From NCBI RefSeq assembly GCF_019112545.1, contig NW_025064902.1, forward strand, positions 152,252 to 216,251: 64,000 nucleotides of DNA. The letters are read 5' to 3'. Both the position numbers and the translations under genes were made by a program. The stretch comes from Guyanagaster necrorhizus (lineage: Eukaryota > Basidiomycota > Agaricomycetes > Agaricales > Physalacriaceae). This document shows positions 22,024-33,601 of this stretch, one piece after another. The number at the start of each line of letters is the position of its first letter. Position 1 is the stretch's first letter. The notes beneath the pieces are model-generated. The model did no database searches. It was not told the DNA's origin and saw only the letters and a list, made by a program, of their open reading frames with translations.

Positions 22024-23260
22024 CTAACGGTTCGGTTTACCCTGTTCCAGGTCAGCCTCACGCCCACTGGTGCTCAGGATACCATCGGTCTGAGTGTTCT
22101 CTGGAGGCGCTGAGCCAAACTGCAATGTAGAGACATTGTTTGCTTGCCAGCTATCATTGGGACGAGCCTGTCTTGATGCAACCCGCACTATGAGGCGATA
22201 TTCCCTGCACACATGTAAATATACTTCTGTTGAGATTCAGTTTTCACGGCTTTAATGTCATATTCTATTTATATATATTTACTGCTTACCTTATACTTTG
22301 ACATTTTTGTACCTATTGACTTGACTCCGAACCCCCACTGTCCTTATTCTATACGACGAAATATACCTTTCCTTCGAGTCTAATACGTCTCCCTCCGAAC
22401 CACCAGCACCTCAATTCCAACAACTTCGGAATAAGATGAAACGGCAATAGACTATTATTGTAATATATATTATTTGAGGATAATCACTCGCAGCCCCGCC
22501 GCGAGCAATAAAAATGAAGGATAAGATGAAGGAAACAGCGTAGAGCAAGGTGGACTCGACCAGGATTTCGACGATACCACGGTAGGCGCGCGCCGCAGCA
22601 CTGATCCCCTCTATAGATCTCTTAACAGTAACGTCGATACGAAAGATAATGAGAGTGGTGCATAGCAACGTAGTATCCAAAGAGAACGAAAGGTACATTG
22701 TCGTCCAGTTGATTTCCGATCTTCCCAGTGTAGTACCTCCGTCGGAGGTTTCATGTAGATCATCGTGTAAAGCAAAGCAGCCAAAAACTGCGGAGGGGAG
22801 TCAGTGGCGTGTGTGAAGGTAGGGAACTTTAAATGCCGTACCTCCCTCGCCTAAGAAAAGCAGTATCGGTAGAATGACTACCATCCAACGACGGCCCCGG
22901 ACTATCCAACAACGCCAGATCTAATCTGGAGTCAGAATTTTGTTGATAGGTATGGATTTTTGAACATATATGATGATGTCGGCAATATCAGTATCAATGA
23001 TGCCAGATGTGATCCCAGATACCCAGTGAAACGCCTGTGCCTGGGGAGACTGCAATACAGTAACATAAGTTTCTCCCTTCTTGATATAGGCATAGATAAC
23101 ATAAGCTTAGTTAAAGGTCAAGACGACTGAGATGTATAATAATATAATGATGAAGACCATGAAATCTCGGGCTTTGGACCGTTTTTGCTCGCTGGAGACT
23201 GTATAATTAGTCTAACATGAGCGCTATGTGGAACACTTGTTGGTATCATTTAAACATGCA
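22024..23260 (-). pseudogene. Multi-pass membrane protein of agaricomycete family, with in-frame stop
   Basis: Exon pieces on the minus strand give several membrane helices: RDFMVFIIILLYISVVLTF (about 23115-23170), then IWRCWIVRGRRWMVVILP, then a block ending YRGIVEILVESTLLY (22411-22700), and a C-terminus with VRVASRQARPNDSWQ ending at 22024. The order and motifs match the intact paralogue at 32345-33601 (RCWVVWE, YRSIIEILVESAALY, ARVASGQAHPEES). In the second helix a TAA at 23107-23109 replaces the position where the paralogue has Trp. The N-terminal exon and the intron at about 22213-22410 are not resolved. Most likely a recently inactivated gene; an unrecognised exon border at the stop is the alternative. 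The family has no known function. Confidence 0.6.
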
Positions 23261-23704
23261 AGGTCATCAAATTGACGAAGCTGAGACTTCATGAGCTTCA
23301 TGCTACAAACTTGACTGGGGCTGAGAGGCATAGAATTCGAATAAAGGTTGAAGCAAATTGAGGACTCCCGAAAAGTCAACATTGTCAACAGCGGTAAGAG
23401 AGGTCCTTTGTTCGGAAGATCTCTGATGTCAAGGGAGGGGAAAATTCTGGAAAAGAGAAGCCAGGTACAATAAGATTTGTGATACTACTGCTTGGTGTTC
23501 ACGCATGTACATACATAGTATCTGAGTCCACACCATATGGTTAAGGGTAGAGCACTGTAGCATGTGAATTTAAACTAGAGACATGTCAGATATCAGAAAC
23601 CTAGACCTGCATGCCTTTGTTTGGTTGTGCTCCCATAACTGCTATTCTACTACCATCATCTTACCTTGCTTCTTGTTCACCATCCCCTTCCAATTGCTGT
23701 TAAC
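23261..23704. other. Promoter-side spacer between membrane pseudogene and FunK1 gene
   Basis: No gene is seen. The divergent neighbours imply promoters for both strands here. The sequence is AT-rich with no distinctive repeat. Confidence 0.4.
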
Positions 23705-25739
23705 ATGAGTGTGCCAGCATCTTTTCTCAACACAAAACAGTTTGACCTCTTTGAAACTCTTGGTGACTTATCTTATTCAGGTGTCTCTGTGGAGCAATGG
23801 GTGAAGAACATATTTGGCACAAGCACAGCAGAAATTGCATTTGTTCACAGTCGAGCACCTGCATGGGGTATGCAAAGGAAGCTACAACCATTGATTGACA
23901 TCCTGTCTGGTAAACAAAAGCCTGGCAGTCTTCAGCAAACCTTCCAAGACCTATGGAACACAGTTGTCCAAGAATTCTGTTGGGAGGACATCTGCCCTAG
24001 ATTCCCAGTTCTAGCTGAACAATTTAAAGGAGCCATCTTTCTGGTACCAGCAGCTCCTGATATGGGCACTTCAGACTCCCCACTCAAGGCTATTCCTCTC
24101 TCCAAGAACAAATGGCGACATGTTATTTGCCCAGTACATGTCTATATGCATGGCCCCAATGCCGAGATCGAAAAAGATTACCGATGCACATTGCAGAATG
24201 CTACTAATATATGCAATCGTCCTCAAGCCGCATCCATTCCCAGCTGGGTCAAGCCAAAGTCATTAAAGCGTAAAGCTCCTGAAGGCGACTCATTACATCA
24301 CCGTCCTCTCAAGCGCACCCGCATCTCGTACGATGACATCAGGCTGGGTACCTCCGCCCAGCAATGCACGAGCGCGGCATATCGCATGCATGTTTGCTTG
24401 ATATCTATTGAAGACGCCAATATGACATTGCACTATTACGACTCAATGGGATCGATTCGGTCTGTTCCGTTCAATATCGTCCGGCAATCGGAGGATCTCC
24501 TTCTTGTCATGTGGGCGATGTGTAATCAACTTCGTACACAGGCGGGCTTCAATCCGTTCGAGTCCAACACCGCTGGCGAGTGGAAGGAAAACCAGTTTAC
24601 TTTTGAGGATCTGGATACGAAGGAGGAACGTGTTTTTACTGCCATCGATGGGCCGCTCTTCAGTAGCGAAGAATTATTGGGCCGAAGGACACTAGTCTTG
24701 CCCGTTACCGATGTCTTTGAGAGGATCCTGGTCCTAAAATTCGCGTGGGTTTTGCGCGATGGCTCAGTGCCCGAAACTGAGCTCATCAAGAAGATCCTTC
24801 GTTTGGCACCAGAGATCAGGAAGCACTTACCAGATCTCCACTTTAGTCGCTTGTACGACTCCGACATGGACTTGTGTCTGCCACGATTTTCTCTATCTCA
24901 CTTGGAGGATGAGCAGGAATACTCCTGGAGGCGTGATTTACTCACTACTGTAACGACGCGCTATTATCACCTATGGAAGGTTCGAAACCTTCAAGAGTTC
25001 AAAAAGATCTTCATCGAAATTGTCGAATGCGAGTATCCTCTTTGTTTGGATGCGAAGTTCGCTCATGAGAATTCCAGGTCATCACATCGCGCACAAGAAA
25101 GGCCGCGTTCTTCATCGGGATATCAGTTGGACCAACCTGATGTTCGACCGCGTAGACGACATACCCATCGGTATGCTCAATGACTGGGACAACTCTGCCC
25201 ACGTGGACGAAAACGGCAACATCATGGCTATTCCTGGGATGCATGAAAGTGCTCGAGGGACGTTCGTTTTCATGGCCGTCGACCTCCTACGCAACAAAAA
25301 CCAGAAGCACTTCTATCGCCACGACTTGGAGTCATTCTTCTACGTCCTCGTTTGGGCTGCTGTCCATTTCAACCTGAAAGAGGGCACGCGCTCACAACTG
25401 GCTCATCCCGTGCTCAGCGGGTGGGTCGCCGGTGATGAAGAGGCGTGGAAAACCAAGATGACGTTCCTCAAGGATTTCGAGGCTGGCGAAACGGTGTTCA
25501 ATGTTATGGGTGAAGACTTTGATGAGCTTAATGTGACGTGGATCTTGGATCTGAGGGAGATGTTCGCCGATGGATATAGTGCTCGTGAGGAACATCCAAG
25601 GGCGAATGGCCGTTGTGCACTGGGAAAGTCCTTGTGTGTCAGGAATTCGCGCATCAAGCGTTTGGATACGGTATTTGACGAGAAGACGCTGGGTGGGCAT
25701 GTTACTTTCGAGAAGTTTATGGCCATTCTCAAAGGGTAA
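23705..25739 (+). CDS. FunK1-family protein kinase
   Basis: Two exons, 23705-25028 and 25078-25739, give 661 residues. The C-terminal half has the catalytic loop VLHRDISWTNLMF (HRD at 454-456) and a metal-binding equivalent NDWD (476-479), followed by an activation-segment-like GTFVFMAVDLL and RHDLESFFYVLVW. This is the pattern of the fungal FunK1 kinases, abundant in mushrooms and of unknown targets. The N-terminal 200 residues are a helical region with a basic stretch LKRKAPEGD that may act as nuclear signal. The two halves are in different frames. A 49-bp intron with a GC donor (GCGAGT at 25029) and a CAG acceptor restores a continuous ECHHIAHKKG and is preferred over a frameshift. The start is the Met at 23705; an upstream TTG is not needed. 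Confidence 0.87.
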
Positions 25740-26325
25740 CTACATCTCTATATCTCTGCATTTCTATTCGAGTTCGCATATTTTACGTATACTTTGTTCA
25801 TATTTCTAATTTTACCTTCACCTTTCAGAGAGGAGTTGATGCACAACGAGCTGTTGACTTCTCCGGTACCGACCTTGACGACCGTGATTGGTCCTTGAAA
25901 AAGAATGTTTCATCACATCAGACAGAACACAGATTTGCATGTCTCAGAATTCAATCGCGATAGCTGGGCCTTTTCAAAGGACAGAACTCCCAAGGAATAC
26001 TGGATGTACAGTTGTAGAAATGAAAGCTCGGAGCACAATGAAACTGACTTTTCGTGCATTGTAGAACGCAACCAGAAGCAGCCACTTTTGATGATCACTG
26101 ATCATCATTGGAAGGATCAGGGACGACGCCTTTGGTCAGTTCTTTCCCCCATTGGGTCAGGCAGAACCACGACAGCATTCTTTTGGTTTCGTTTTCTGAC
26201 GTACGGCTACCCTTTCCGCGTTCTTCTCTGGATAAATATGCGGTACCAATATAATATGACTCTTCGTTGGACTATCTCTGTCAGCACCCCTTCTTTCTTC
26301 ACCCCCACGACCATCTTCAAGCAGA
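25740..26325. other. Spacer between FunK1 gene and SIM-rich gene
   Basis: About 590 bp. The plus frame at 25905-26360 gives no family match and overlaps the promoter side of the next gene. I see no gene here. Confidence 0.35.
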
Positions 26326-27585
26326 ATGGACGACAGAAAAATCTTCATCTTAGACGATGACGACTACAATCCTGGCACCAACATTGACGTGCGTAATTTT
26401 CTGACTGCTAACGGCACCTGGCTGTCAGTAACCTTGCTGCCCCAGGTAAAAGGTATCGGTGAGATTTTAGATCTTAGTTCAGACGACGACGTTCTGTCTA
26501 CCAAAGTCGTTTGTCTCTGCCGCCTCCCATATGGGAAACATGATCACCCATAATGCGCAGATCGGAAATGTTTTCAACCGGAATGGTCCTGAAGATGTAG
26601 AGGTATGGATTACACCTAGCTGCGACATCGAGTTGCTGGTTCGATTTTGCTGTGCTAGACAAAAAATGAACCATTGAAGCGAGAGGCAATCGATCTCACC
26701 ATAAACGATGAGCATGCTCCATTAAATGTACGTGGACCCTGCGCACTGTCCTCCATTGTCTTATTTTAAATCTGCAGTTCAAGAAACCCATGAAGCAAGA
26801 GTCAATTGATTTGACAGGGTTAGACTCCGAGTCGGAGTCGGATGACGACGCGTCTAGATCTGCATGTCAAGTACTTATATATTCCCCTTCGTTTATGGAT
26901 TATTCATTAACCTTAATTTCCACGCACTAGAACATCTTCACGTCGCGGAACAATGACAACGCCCTTGCTAATTCAACTGTGCGTTGACTTTGAGTGCACG
27001 CCCGCGTGTTTAATTTTGATTTTGACTTATCAGACCGCTGTCGACGTCACGCATCTCTTTGATTTTTCGTCGGCAAACTTCATGCCAGGACCCGCGTATA
27101 TGGAAGATGAAGGTAACGATGCTACCAACTGGAGTCTTTCGGGGATATTCCGCAGTCCTCTCCACTCGCCTCTCCCGCAAACACCAACCCTTACTGAGTA
27201 CTCACTTCGTCCTCGCCCCAGTCCCTCGCAGCATAATACCCTGTCCTACGCTGACTCCCCAAAGGCCAAACGCAGCAAGCGAGCGAATAAAGAAAATCAT
27301 GGTAGCGGAGAAGAAAACCCGGGGTGGAGGCAAGCTTATCTCGAGCTCCTGAAGAAGTACACTTGTCTTCAGAGAGAACGCGACATGCTCAAGGAGTCTC
27401 ATGAGCGCATCCGGATGGAGAAGAGAGTCGAGGGGGGAGAAGGGTCATTAAGGTCACCTTCTCCCCCGACGCATGTAAGCATGACATTGAGGGATGTATC
27501 TGTTCTGGGTGGTACTAATCACGCGAATCATCAGCCAAGCTCAGAGCTTGGACATGTGTCCAACATCTACCGTTTGCTCTGTTGA
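26326..27585 (+). CDS. Unrecognised acidic protein with serial SUMO-interaction-like motifs
   Basis: Seven exons join to 308 residues: 26326-26388, 26446-26505, 26561-26602, 26659-26727, 26778-26870, 26931-26978 and 27034-27585. Every intron is phase 0. Short hydrophobic cores next to acidic residues recur: IFILDDDD (6-13), EILDLSSDDD (27-36), EAIDLTINDE (64-73), ESIDLTGLDSESESDDD (86-102) and AVDVTHLFD (127-135). Each is on its own exon, and this is the shape of SUMO-interaction motifs. The C-terminal part has a basic KAKRSKR cluster (about 200), likely a nuclear signal, and a helix with LLKKYTCLQRERDMLKESHE that looks like a coiled coil. No RING finger or other enzyme domain is visible. I infer a nuclear SUMO-binding adaptor. 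The donor of intron 2 (GTCGTT) is weak. It is convergent with the bZIP gene, with 135 bp between stop codons. Confidence 0.75.
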
Positions 27586-27720
27586 ACATCTCTTTACCAG
27601 ATATTTCTACACGTACATATTTTTAATCTACAAGTTTAACGACGTAACGGAATAGTATTGTATGTCATGGTGCAGCAGTAGTCATACTGTCGGGATGCCG
27701 GGTTCGTGTGCTGCCATATA

Positions 27721-28306
27721 TTACCGCGAATTCTAGAATAGAGTATAGGTAACCACAAAGACGAACGGAAAACAGGTGCGCACCTGTATCCGGCCTTCAT
27801 CCTCATCATGCAAAAGATCTCTCGGAAATTTCGGCATGCGTTTGCAAACTCTTGATTTTGAAGGCGCGGAGTCACTCTCTTCGACCTCACCGGCGGTATG
27901 AGAGTTTGCTGGTGAAGACGGCGGCAGAGAAGGGGACGAGGGAGGGTAGGAAGGAACCCGGTGTCTCTGTGCCGCGTCTGAAAGAGCGGCCGCATTTCCA
28001 GACCGCTCCATGTGTGTCACAGGTAACAGAACATGTCCGGGTGCTTGGTTCTACGTCAACCCCAACCACGGAATAAATGAGAATATATCCACTGGTAGTC
28101 AAAATTCTACGACGCACGATATATGGATTGGGCACGTTCAAATACCTCAACTCTTGTCTGAGGTCATGATTCTCCATCTCGAGAAGACGGCACTTCTTTT
28201 CGAGGTCAGCGATGTACTGTGCTCTGCGAGCACGGTAGTCGCGCTGCTGAGCCAACGAGCGGGTTATTGGGATGGTGGGGTCCTTCTTGCGTCCGCGAGT
28301 CATCAT
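27721..28306 (-). CDS. Small bZIP transcription factor
   Basis: Exons are 28118-28306, 27784-28005 and 27721-27732, giving 140 residues with phase-0 introns. The basic region is residues 16-34 (SLAQQRDYRARRAQYIADLE), and leucines at 35, 42, 49 and 56 form a perfect four-heptad zipper. An RGRKKDPT stretch precedes it and resembles fungal bZIP proteins that bind DNA as dimers. The tail is Ser/Pro-rich without a cysteine-rich redox domain, so it is not a Yap1/Pap1-type oxidative-stress factor. The last exon encodes only three residues before the stop; if that splice is wrong the protein ends slightly later. The binding partner and targets are unknown. Confidence 0.82.
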
Positions 28307-28439
28307 GGGTTTGGGGAAAAGTAGAGGACCGTCTTAACGGGAAAGAAAGCCATCATTTGACACAAGACCAGAGTGTTCAATTGCCAGGGTGAATTTGAAG
28401 CACTCAACGCGGATCGGTACTTGGAGACTAAGGGACACT

Positions 28440-31081
28440 ATGGCCTGGAATCCGACTGAGCGAGACTATTCGGGTGTCAAGGAGCACAGATTCCATGGAT
28501 GAGTATTCTACCTGCATGAAAAGCCAAAGCGCGGCGCTGACAGGGTATCGAGGAAAGAAGGTGCTCAAGAACGAACAGCGACCTTTCTAAATCCCCACTG
28601 ACTTTGGTCGTAGCAGGCGCCGAGGCCCGCGGTAGTCCATCAAACCCACACCATATCCTAGATGGTCCGTCAATTGTAAGGGTATAAGCAATTCCATATA
28701 GCCTACGTAACGGGAAAACAAGATCGTCATTGACAACGATCTTCATTTTGGCAATATCTTGTCTGCATTGGGCAACCCGAATGGCACCAAGTTATACAAG
28801 CACGAAGACAACGGTCCATGACTTTGAATTCCTCGGTATCGACAGCTTGGATGCTTGCTTCGTGCAATGGATAGCGGGACGCAAGGGTTTCACAGGCTGT
28901 GATGCCGGGATGTCCTTCGGCGTTTAGATCCCGTCAGTTGGATACAGTGTAATATTACCTGCGTACAAGGTTCCCAAGTCTTTTTGATTGAGTGATACAT
29001 AACTTGAAGGACTTAGGGAAAAATTGTCGGCGAGACCGATTGATGTAGTCTCTCGTAGACAGACGACGATACAGACCTGTTGATATGAGGGAGGGACGAT
29101 CCAGTGTATGCCGATTGATGGTCGTACGCATACGAACTCCATCAGCAGCCCTCAGTGCCATTGAAATTCCGTCATACCGTACAGTTACCCCGCAAAAAAA
29201 AAACCAGTATATTGCGCTTCCCCTTCAAACTCTATAATTCGGAGGTCACCTCCCACCGTCTGAGGTCGTCAAATCCGATCGGCTTGGATGCGGATACACT
29301 GATCTCTTCGACGAGTGTGTTGAAAGCTTTGGGTTAGCGGTAGACAAATGGTCGCCGTTCTTATGTAAGAAGAAATTCAGCCGCTGAAATCATGACGTGA
29401 GCTTGTTACAGCTCACCTGAATAGTTGCGGTGCCGGTATATCTCGAGCGGCGGCGCCTACGTTGTACAAAGGACCATCCGCTTTGAAAGGAAGTTGGTCG
29501 GTCGGCAAAGAAATGGCAGCTGCGAGAGCTTCGACGTAGGGGTCGCGTCCCCACGAGTTAACAATGAACTGAGAAACATAACATGAGTGACAAGATAGAG
29601 GCAACAATTGATTCTGAGTCATACCCTGCTGACACCGCTCTTCACACACTCCCCGAATAGCTCATCAGGAATCTCATTGTTGCCGTGCAAGCAAAGAGGA
29701 ACGCCACGACCGTTGAAGGTCGCCGGGTGCTTCAACGACAATACTACGACGCCATCGATGGTTGCTGTCTGTACCTATGGGAGCCGAGCTGAAGATGGGA
29801 GTGTTTGAGTCGTGTCCAGATTGATGACAGTAATTGTCGTGAGCTCGGTTTGGGAGTTGACTAGAGGGTAGTGAGGATTTAATAGGTTTCATAGTGCAGT
29901 CACCTGTATCCTTGCGTCCGGAGTCCCAGAAGGTGCCGTGCTGTGTAATGATGGGATGTGATGTGATATGAATGCGAGGGGAATGTTTCGCTTCAGGGAA
30001 TACCGGTATTTTCAACCATTGTAAAAATGGGCAAAAAGCCCAGTTCGTCGGCCCTGGATGGATATCTGGGAGTGGACAACCGTCAGCGGCATGGAAGAGG
30101 GTTGTGTCTGACTTACAGATGCACTGTTCTGCAAGGACACGATATCCGTTGACCAAAGCTCGCCCATATGCATCCCTCCCACACTTGCCTGTTAAACCTG
30201 AGATGACCGCAAGCGCAACATGGTTCTCTACAGTGCCCTTTCGGTCCTTCTATTCCCTCCAAACTGGTCAATATTCCTCTGACCACTGCACTCGCAGCAA
30301 TCCTAACCGCGTCATTTGTCGAAAATAGCAGGTGTTCTGCGGCAAGAATTGGGGCATATATCTTCTCCACGACCCACGGAAGGGGTTGAAGTGAACAGAC
30401 CTCCGGGTGGAGTGAGCCTGAAGACTGGAAAGAGGGATGGAAAAGAGCGCCGCAGGAGACAATGCAGAACGGATGAACTGAAGCCTTGTCGATTCCTAAA
30501 TCTAAACATTTTCTAGCAGCAGGCCATGAGACAGGCCCTTCACGGAGTATACGAGCGTTATAGGCAATCTTCAAAAATAATAGACAGACATACTTTTTTG
30601 GTTCATCGACGATCCCGAAGGCTACTCTGCACTGTTCTCCATTAAGGTACTACGCCACAGTCATCCACTTCTTCATTCACACCAACAGATATAAGATTGG
30701 TCAAAGAGAAGCGAACGAAGCGAATATAGATTTGATTACGCCTGAGTAGTCCTGCGGGTGCCGGGTCCGGGGCCACCAACGATACGTATGATTGCGGGAA
30801 GATATAGGACTTTTAGAAGACATTCTAGAGTTGCTGGCAAAGTCCTAGACATCCGAATGCTGGAAAGAGGCCATTAAAGAAGGTGAGGTGGTGTTGCTAC
30901 CCGGGGTCGCGTCATCCTGTACTCCTACCATCACCATCGTCGCGGAAAGAAGGAATTTCTGCTCAGCTTCGAGAGCAATATTGGGCCTTTCTGACTCTGT
31001 TCGAAGGAGGTAAGTTCTTGCTCTGCGCTGTGCCGATGATGCCTGCTTGGATCCAGTCATACTGACTTTGTTTTTCCTCAT
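28440..31081 (-). pseudogene. Unrecognised gene-derived repeat, copy B (long, degenerate)
   Basis: On the minus strand, peptide fragments follow one another in changing frames. They include LLRTESERPNIALEAEQKFL (about 30990), SWPAARKCLDLGID (about 30510), CGRDAYGRALVNGYRVLAEQ (about 30140), HPGPTNWAFCPFLQWLKIPV (about 30030), LSLKHPATFNGRGVPLCLHG (about 29715) and NSWGRDPYVEALAAAISLP (about 29540). The first four have counterparts in copies A (18425) and C (62250), so this is one dispersed family and the longest copy here. Some frame changes may be introns, but stop codons and shifts make an intact gene unlikely. No family known to me fits. A further minus frame at 28477-28746 may be its 3' part. 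Confidence 0.5.
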
Positions 31082-32344
31082 GCTCTACAGTGATTCATGT
31101 TCTCGTGTCAGGATCCCGCCATAATACAATACGATACGGATCTGTGCCAATGCGAACTTAAATTATCCTGATTGTGACAGTGAAAACATGTGCGACCGTG
31201 TCGTGTGCTAGTGACAGTGAACGCACAGGGTCGGCTTGAAGACGAAGAGATCCGTGTACCACACTTGCAGCTTCGCACGATAACTCTTGGCCCGGTGTTA
31301 CAATCTTACATTTGTGTTCGAAGTTGTCTCGACGCCAAGTGAGCTCAATGGCCATGCCGTCCGTTTGCTTCGCTCATCAACAGCTGTACTGAATCACGAT
31401 TCATATTGGAGCGGATCGATAACTCTTAACAAGACTTGAGCTTGGGCTGAATTTGGACCTTGGTTTGTGATACCATTGGTAGATGGGTGTCCCTGGAGCG
31501 GGTGTAACTCTATGTGGCATCTGATACATTAGAAGACGCCCAGGCGAACCATGCCCTTCCGTGGGAATGACTGCTAGCATCGGAAAGAGGGAGTTTACTG
31601 CACGTAGGATTGGGCCAAGCCTACGTGAACTTCTGAAATGGAACAGGAGCACGGCGACCCTTTACAGGTACTCCAATAATATGCACCAAAAACCTGGTCG
31701 GTTCGGTCAAGAGTGTATTGAGTCAGTGAGTAAGAATACTTCTGGTTGGTAAGATACTCAGTCATAATCAATCAACAGATCCTTCCGAGTCCGTTGATTC
31801 TTGATCCTGTGCAAGCAGGGACATCACTGTCGACCAATTGGCTGCTTCATCGCTTCGAATATGATCGGAAGGCATCTGTGCCCGGCCGTGGCTACCCAGA
31901 CAAGCATGTCACTATTGCTCATTACATCTGTGATGAAGATGTGATCATGTGATCACACTGGGTGGACTGCCTAGCTTCCTGTAGTTTTTTTTCTCTATTC
32001 ACGCCATGTTCGCTCTGACGAGGTATTATGACTAGGAGAGCGCTCTAGCTACAGGGTCCTAGAAGTGCAGTTGTTGTTACCATGTGGCTTTTAAATTTCA
32101 CGCTTCATTCAAGGTGTTCAAACGTGAGTCATAAAGTGTTATATCTAAAAGAACGCTCAAGCAGACACCATGCAGCTTGTCCATCCTTATCATTTGCACT
32201 GTCCTCAATGACAGATCAGCACGGCCTTTTCAATTTTCGAATCACCAAGCTCAGAGTATACGATCTGTGTTTAACCATCATAACATATAAAGTGGACCTC
32301 CGCTACCGCTGCGTCGGCGTCCACTTGGTCACGAGGTGGTTATT
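31082..32344. other. Region without recognisable gene
   Basis: Only short frames occur (31158-31355 minus, 31401-31652 minus, 31746-31952 plus), and none has a family motif. It may contain further decayed sequence of the neighbouring repeat. The last 200 bases are the promoter side of the membrane protein gene. Confidence 0.35.
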
Positions 32345-33601
32345 ATGTCTTCCATCAGTTTATCTGAGGTAGAGCTTCGCGCATGGCTTGACGCAGCTCT
32401 CAATTCCTTCCTTTTCGAGTTTTATGCCCATGGCAAGTCATCGAATTCCTGTATTTCTGGCATGCTGTAACTGAGAACCAGGTGTCTATACCGGGATATA
32501 CGCCATATCCATACGAGTGTTAGGTATGCGACATTTCCTCACTCAGGATGTCCCTTCCGCTTTTTTTTCTGACTAGGCATTAGCCAAAAATGCCATCTCT
32601 AGAACACGCATGTGTATGTGCTGCGTCAGTACAATCTTGTACATTCTCTGTACGATTCAGTTCGCCGCGTTCTGGGTTGAATTGCGCACGGCCTTTGTGT
32701 ACGGGACATCTTTGCAGTCGCAGTATGATATGATGCCTAACGGCGTTCCCGAGTATTTGAGGATCCTGAGGTCTGTAGGTTCTTCTCTGAATATCGTCAT
32801 CGCGGACTGTATCATCGTGCGTTTCTGCTCCCTGTAGTTCTGCAATATTTTCTCACCTCTACCCTTAAGATTTGGCGCTGTTGGGTTGTTTGGGAATATG
32901 ACTGGAAGGTAACGGCCTTGCCACTTTTATTAACCGCAAGCGGGATATGTAAGTCTGCATAACCGTATCATGAAAGCACCTCCCGACTTACTTTCATGCA
33001 GTCTGCGGCATCGAGCTTGATATTCACCAATACAGAGTGTCGTTGATTGACGACGTTCAGAAGAAATGGGCAGTGGCTACCATCACTATGACATTGGTAG
33101 TCAATGTTCTGTGCACCGTACTCATCATCGCCCGTATCGTCTTGGTTATCGGGAAACAGCGTGGTGTCTTTAGAAGCATTCGGGATTACCGCAGTATCAT
33201 TGAGATTCTCGTGGAATCAGCTGCATTATACACTCTCAGCTATATGGTGCTCGCGGCATTATATCCTTTGAATCGTGTTGAGTCTCAGTACCCCGAAATG
33301 TTGGTTTATCCCATCACGGTATGTGGTTTCATTTCAGTTCGTTGTTGTTTTTTTATAGACACGTGCTCAGGGTATCGCGCCTACCTTGCTCATGGCGCGA
33401 GTTGCTTCTGGTCAAGCTCATCCCGAAGAATCTGCGTATGGAATACAATCTTCTTTGCACTTTCAGATGGCTTCCAGTGCGAGTAGCACCGCAACGGCTA
33501 TCGATGGATTCCAGGAAGATATGATTGACGACAGTTTCGCCGCTGGGGAATATTCATCAATTATAGGGCGAGAGACATACCGCACCGTCGAAGAAGTTTG
33601 A
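32345..33601 (+). CDS. Multi-pass membrane protein of an agaricomycete family (intact paralogue)
   Basis: Six exons join in frame to 333 residues: 32345-32432, 32482-32523, 32584-32816, 32870-32948, 33002-33318 and 33359-33601. Hydrophobic stretches suggest about seven membrane helices, with landmarks IIWRCWVVWE, YRSIIEILVESAALYTLSY and GIAPTLLMARVASGQ, and a Ser-rich cytoplasmic-type tail. Such proteins occur in large numbers in mushroom genomes; the function is unknown, though a receptor-like role is often guessed. The first intron has a GC donor with the classic GCAAGT form. The acceptor of intron 2 was set at the second of two AGs (32583) because only it keeps the frame. The damaged copy at 22024-23260 is its close relative. 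Confidence 0.85.

Noticed and set aside
25005..25110. Frameshift pseudogene interpretation of the FunK1 kinase
   Set aside because: A 49-bp GC-AG intron restores the frame exactly at a conserved position, and the rest of both halves is open.
11240..28306. A secondary-metabolite or siderophore cluster around the GATA and bZIP regulators
   Set aside because: No synthetase, oxygenase or siderophore transporter gene lies between or beside them; the neighbours are unrelated.
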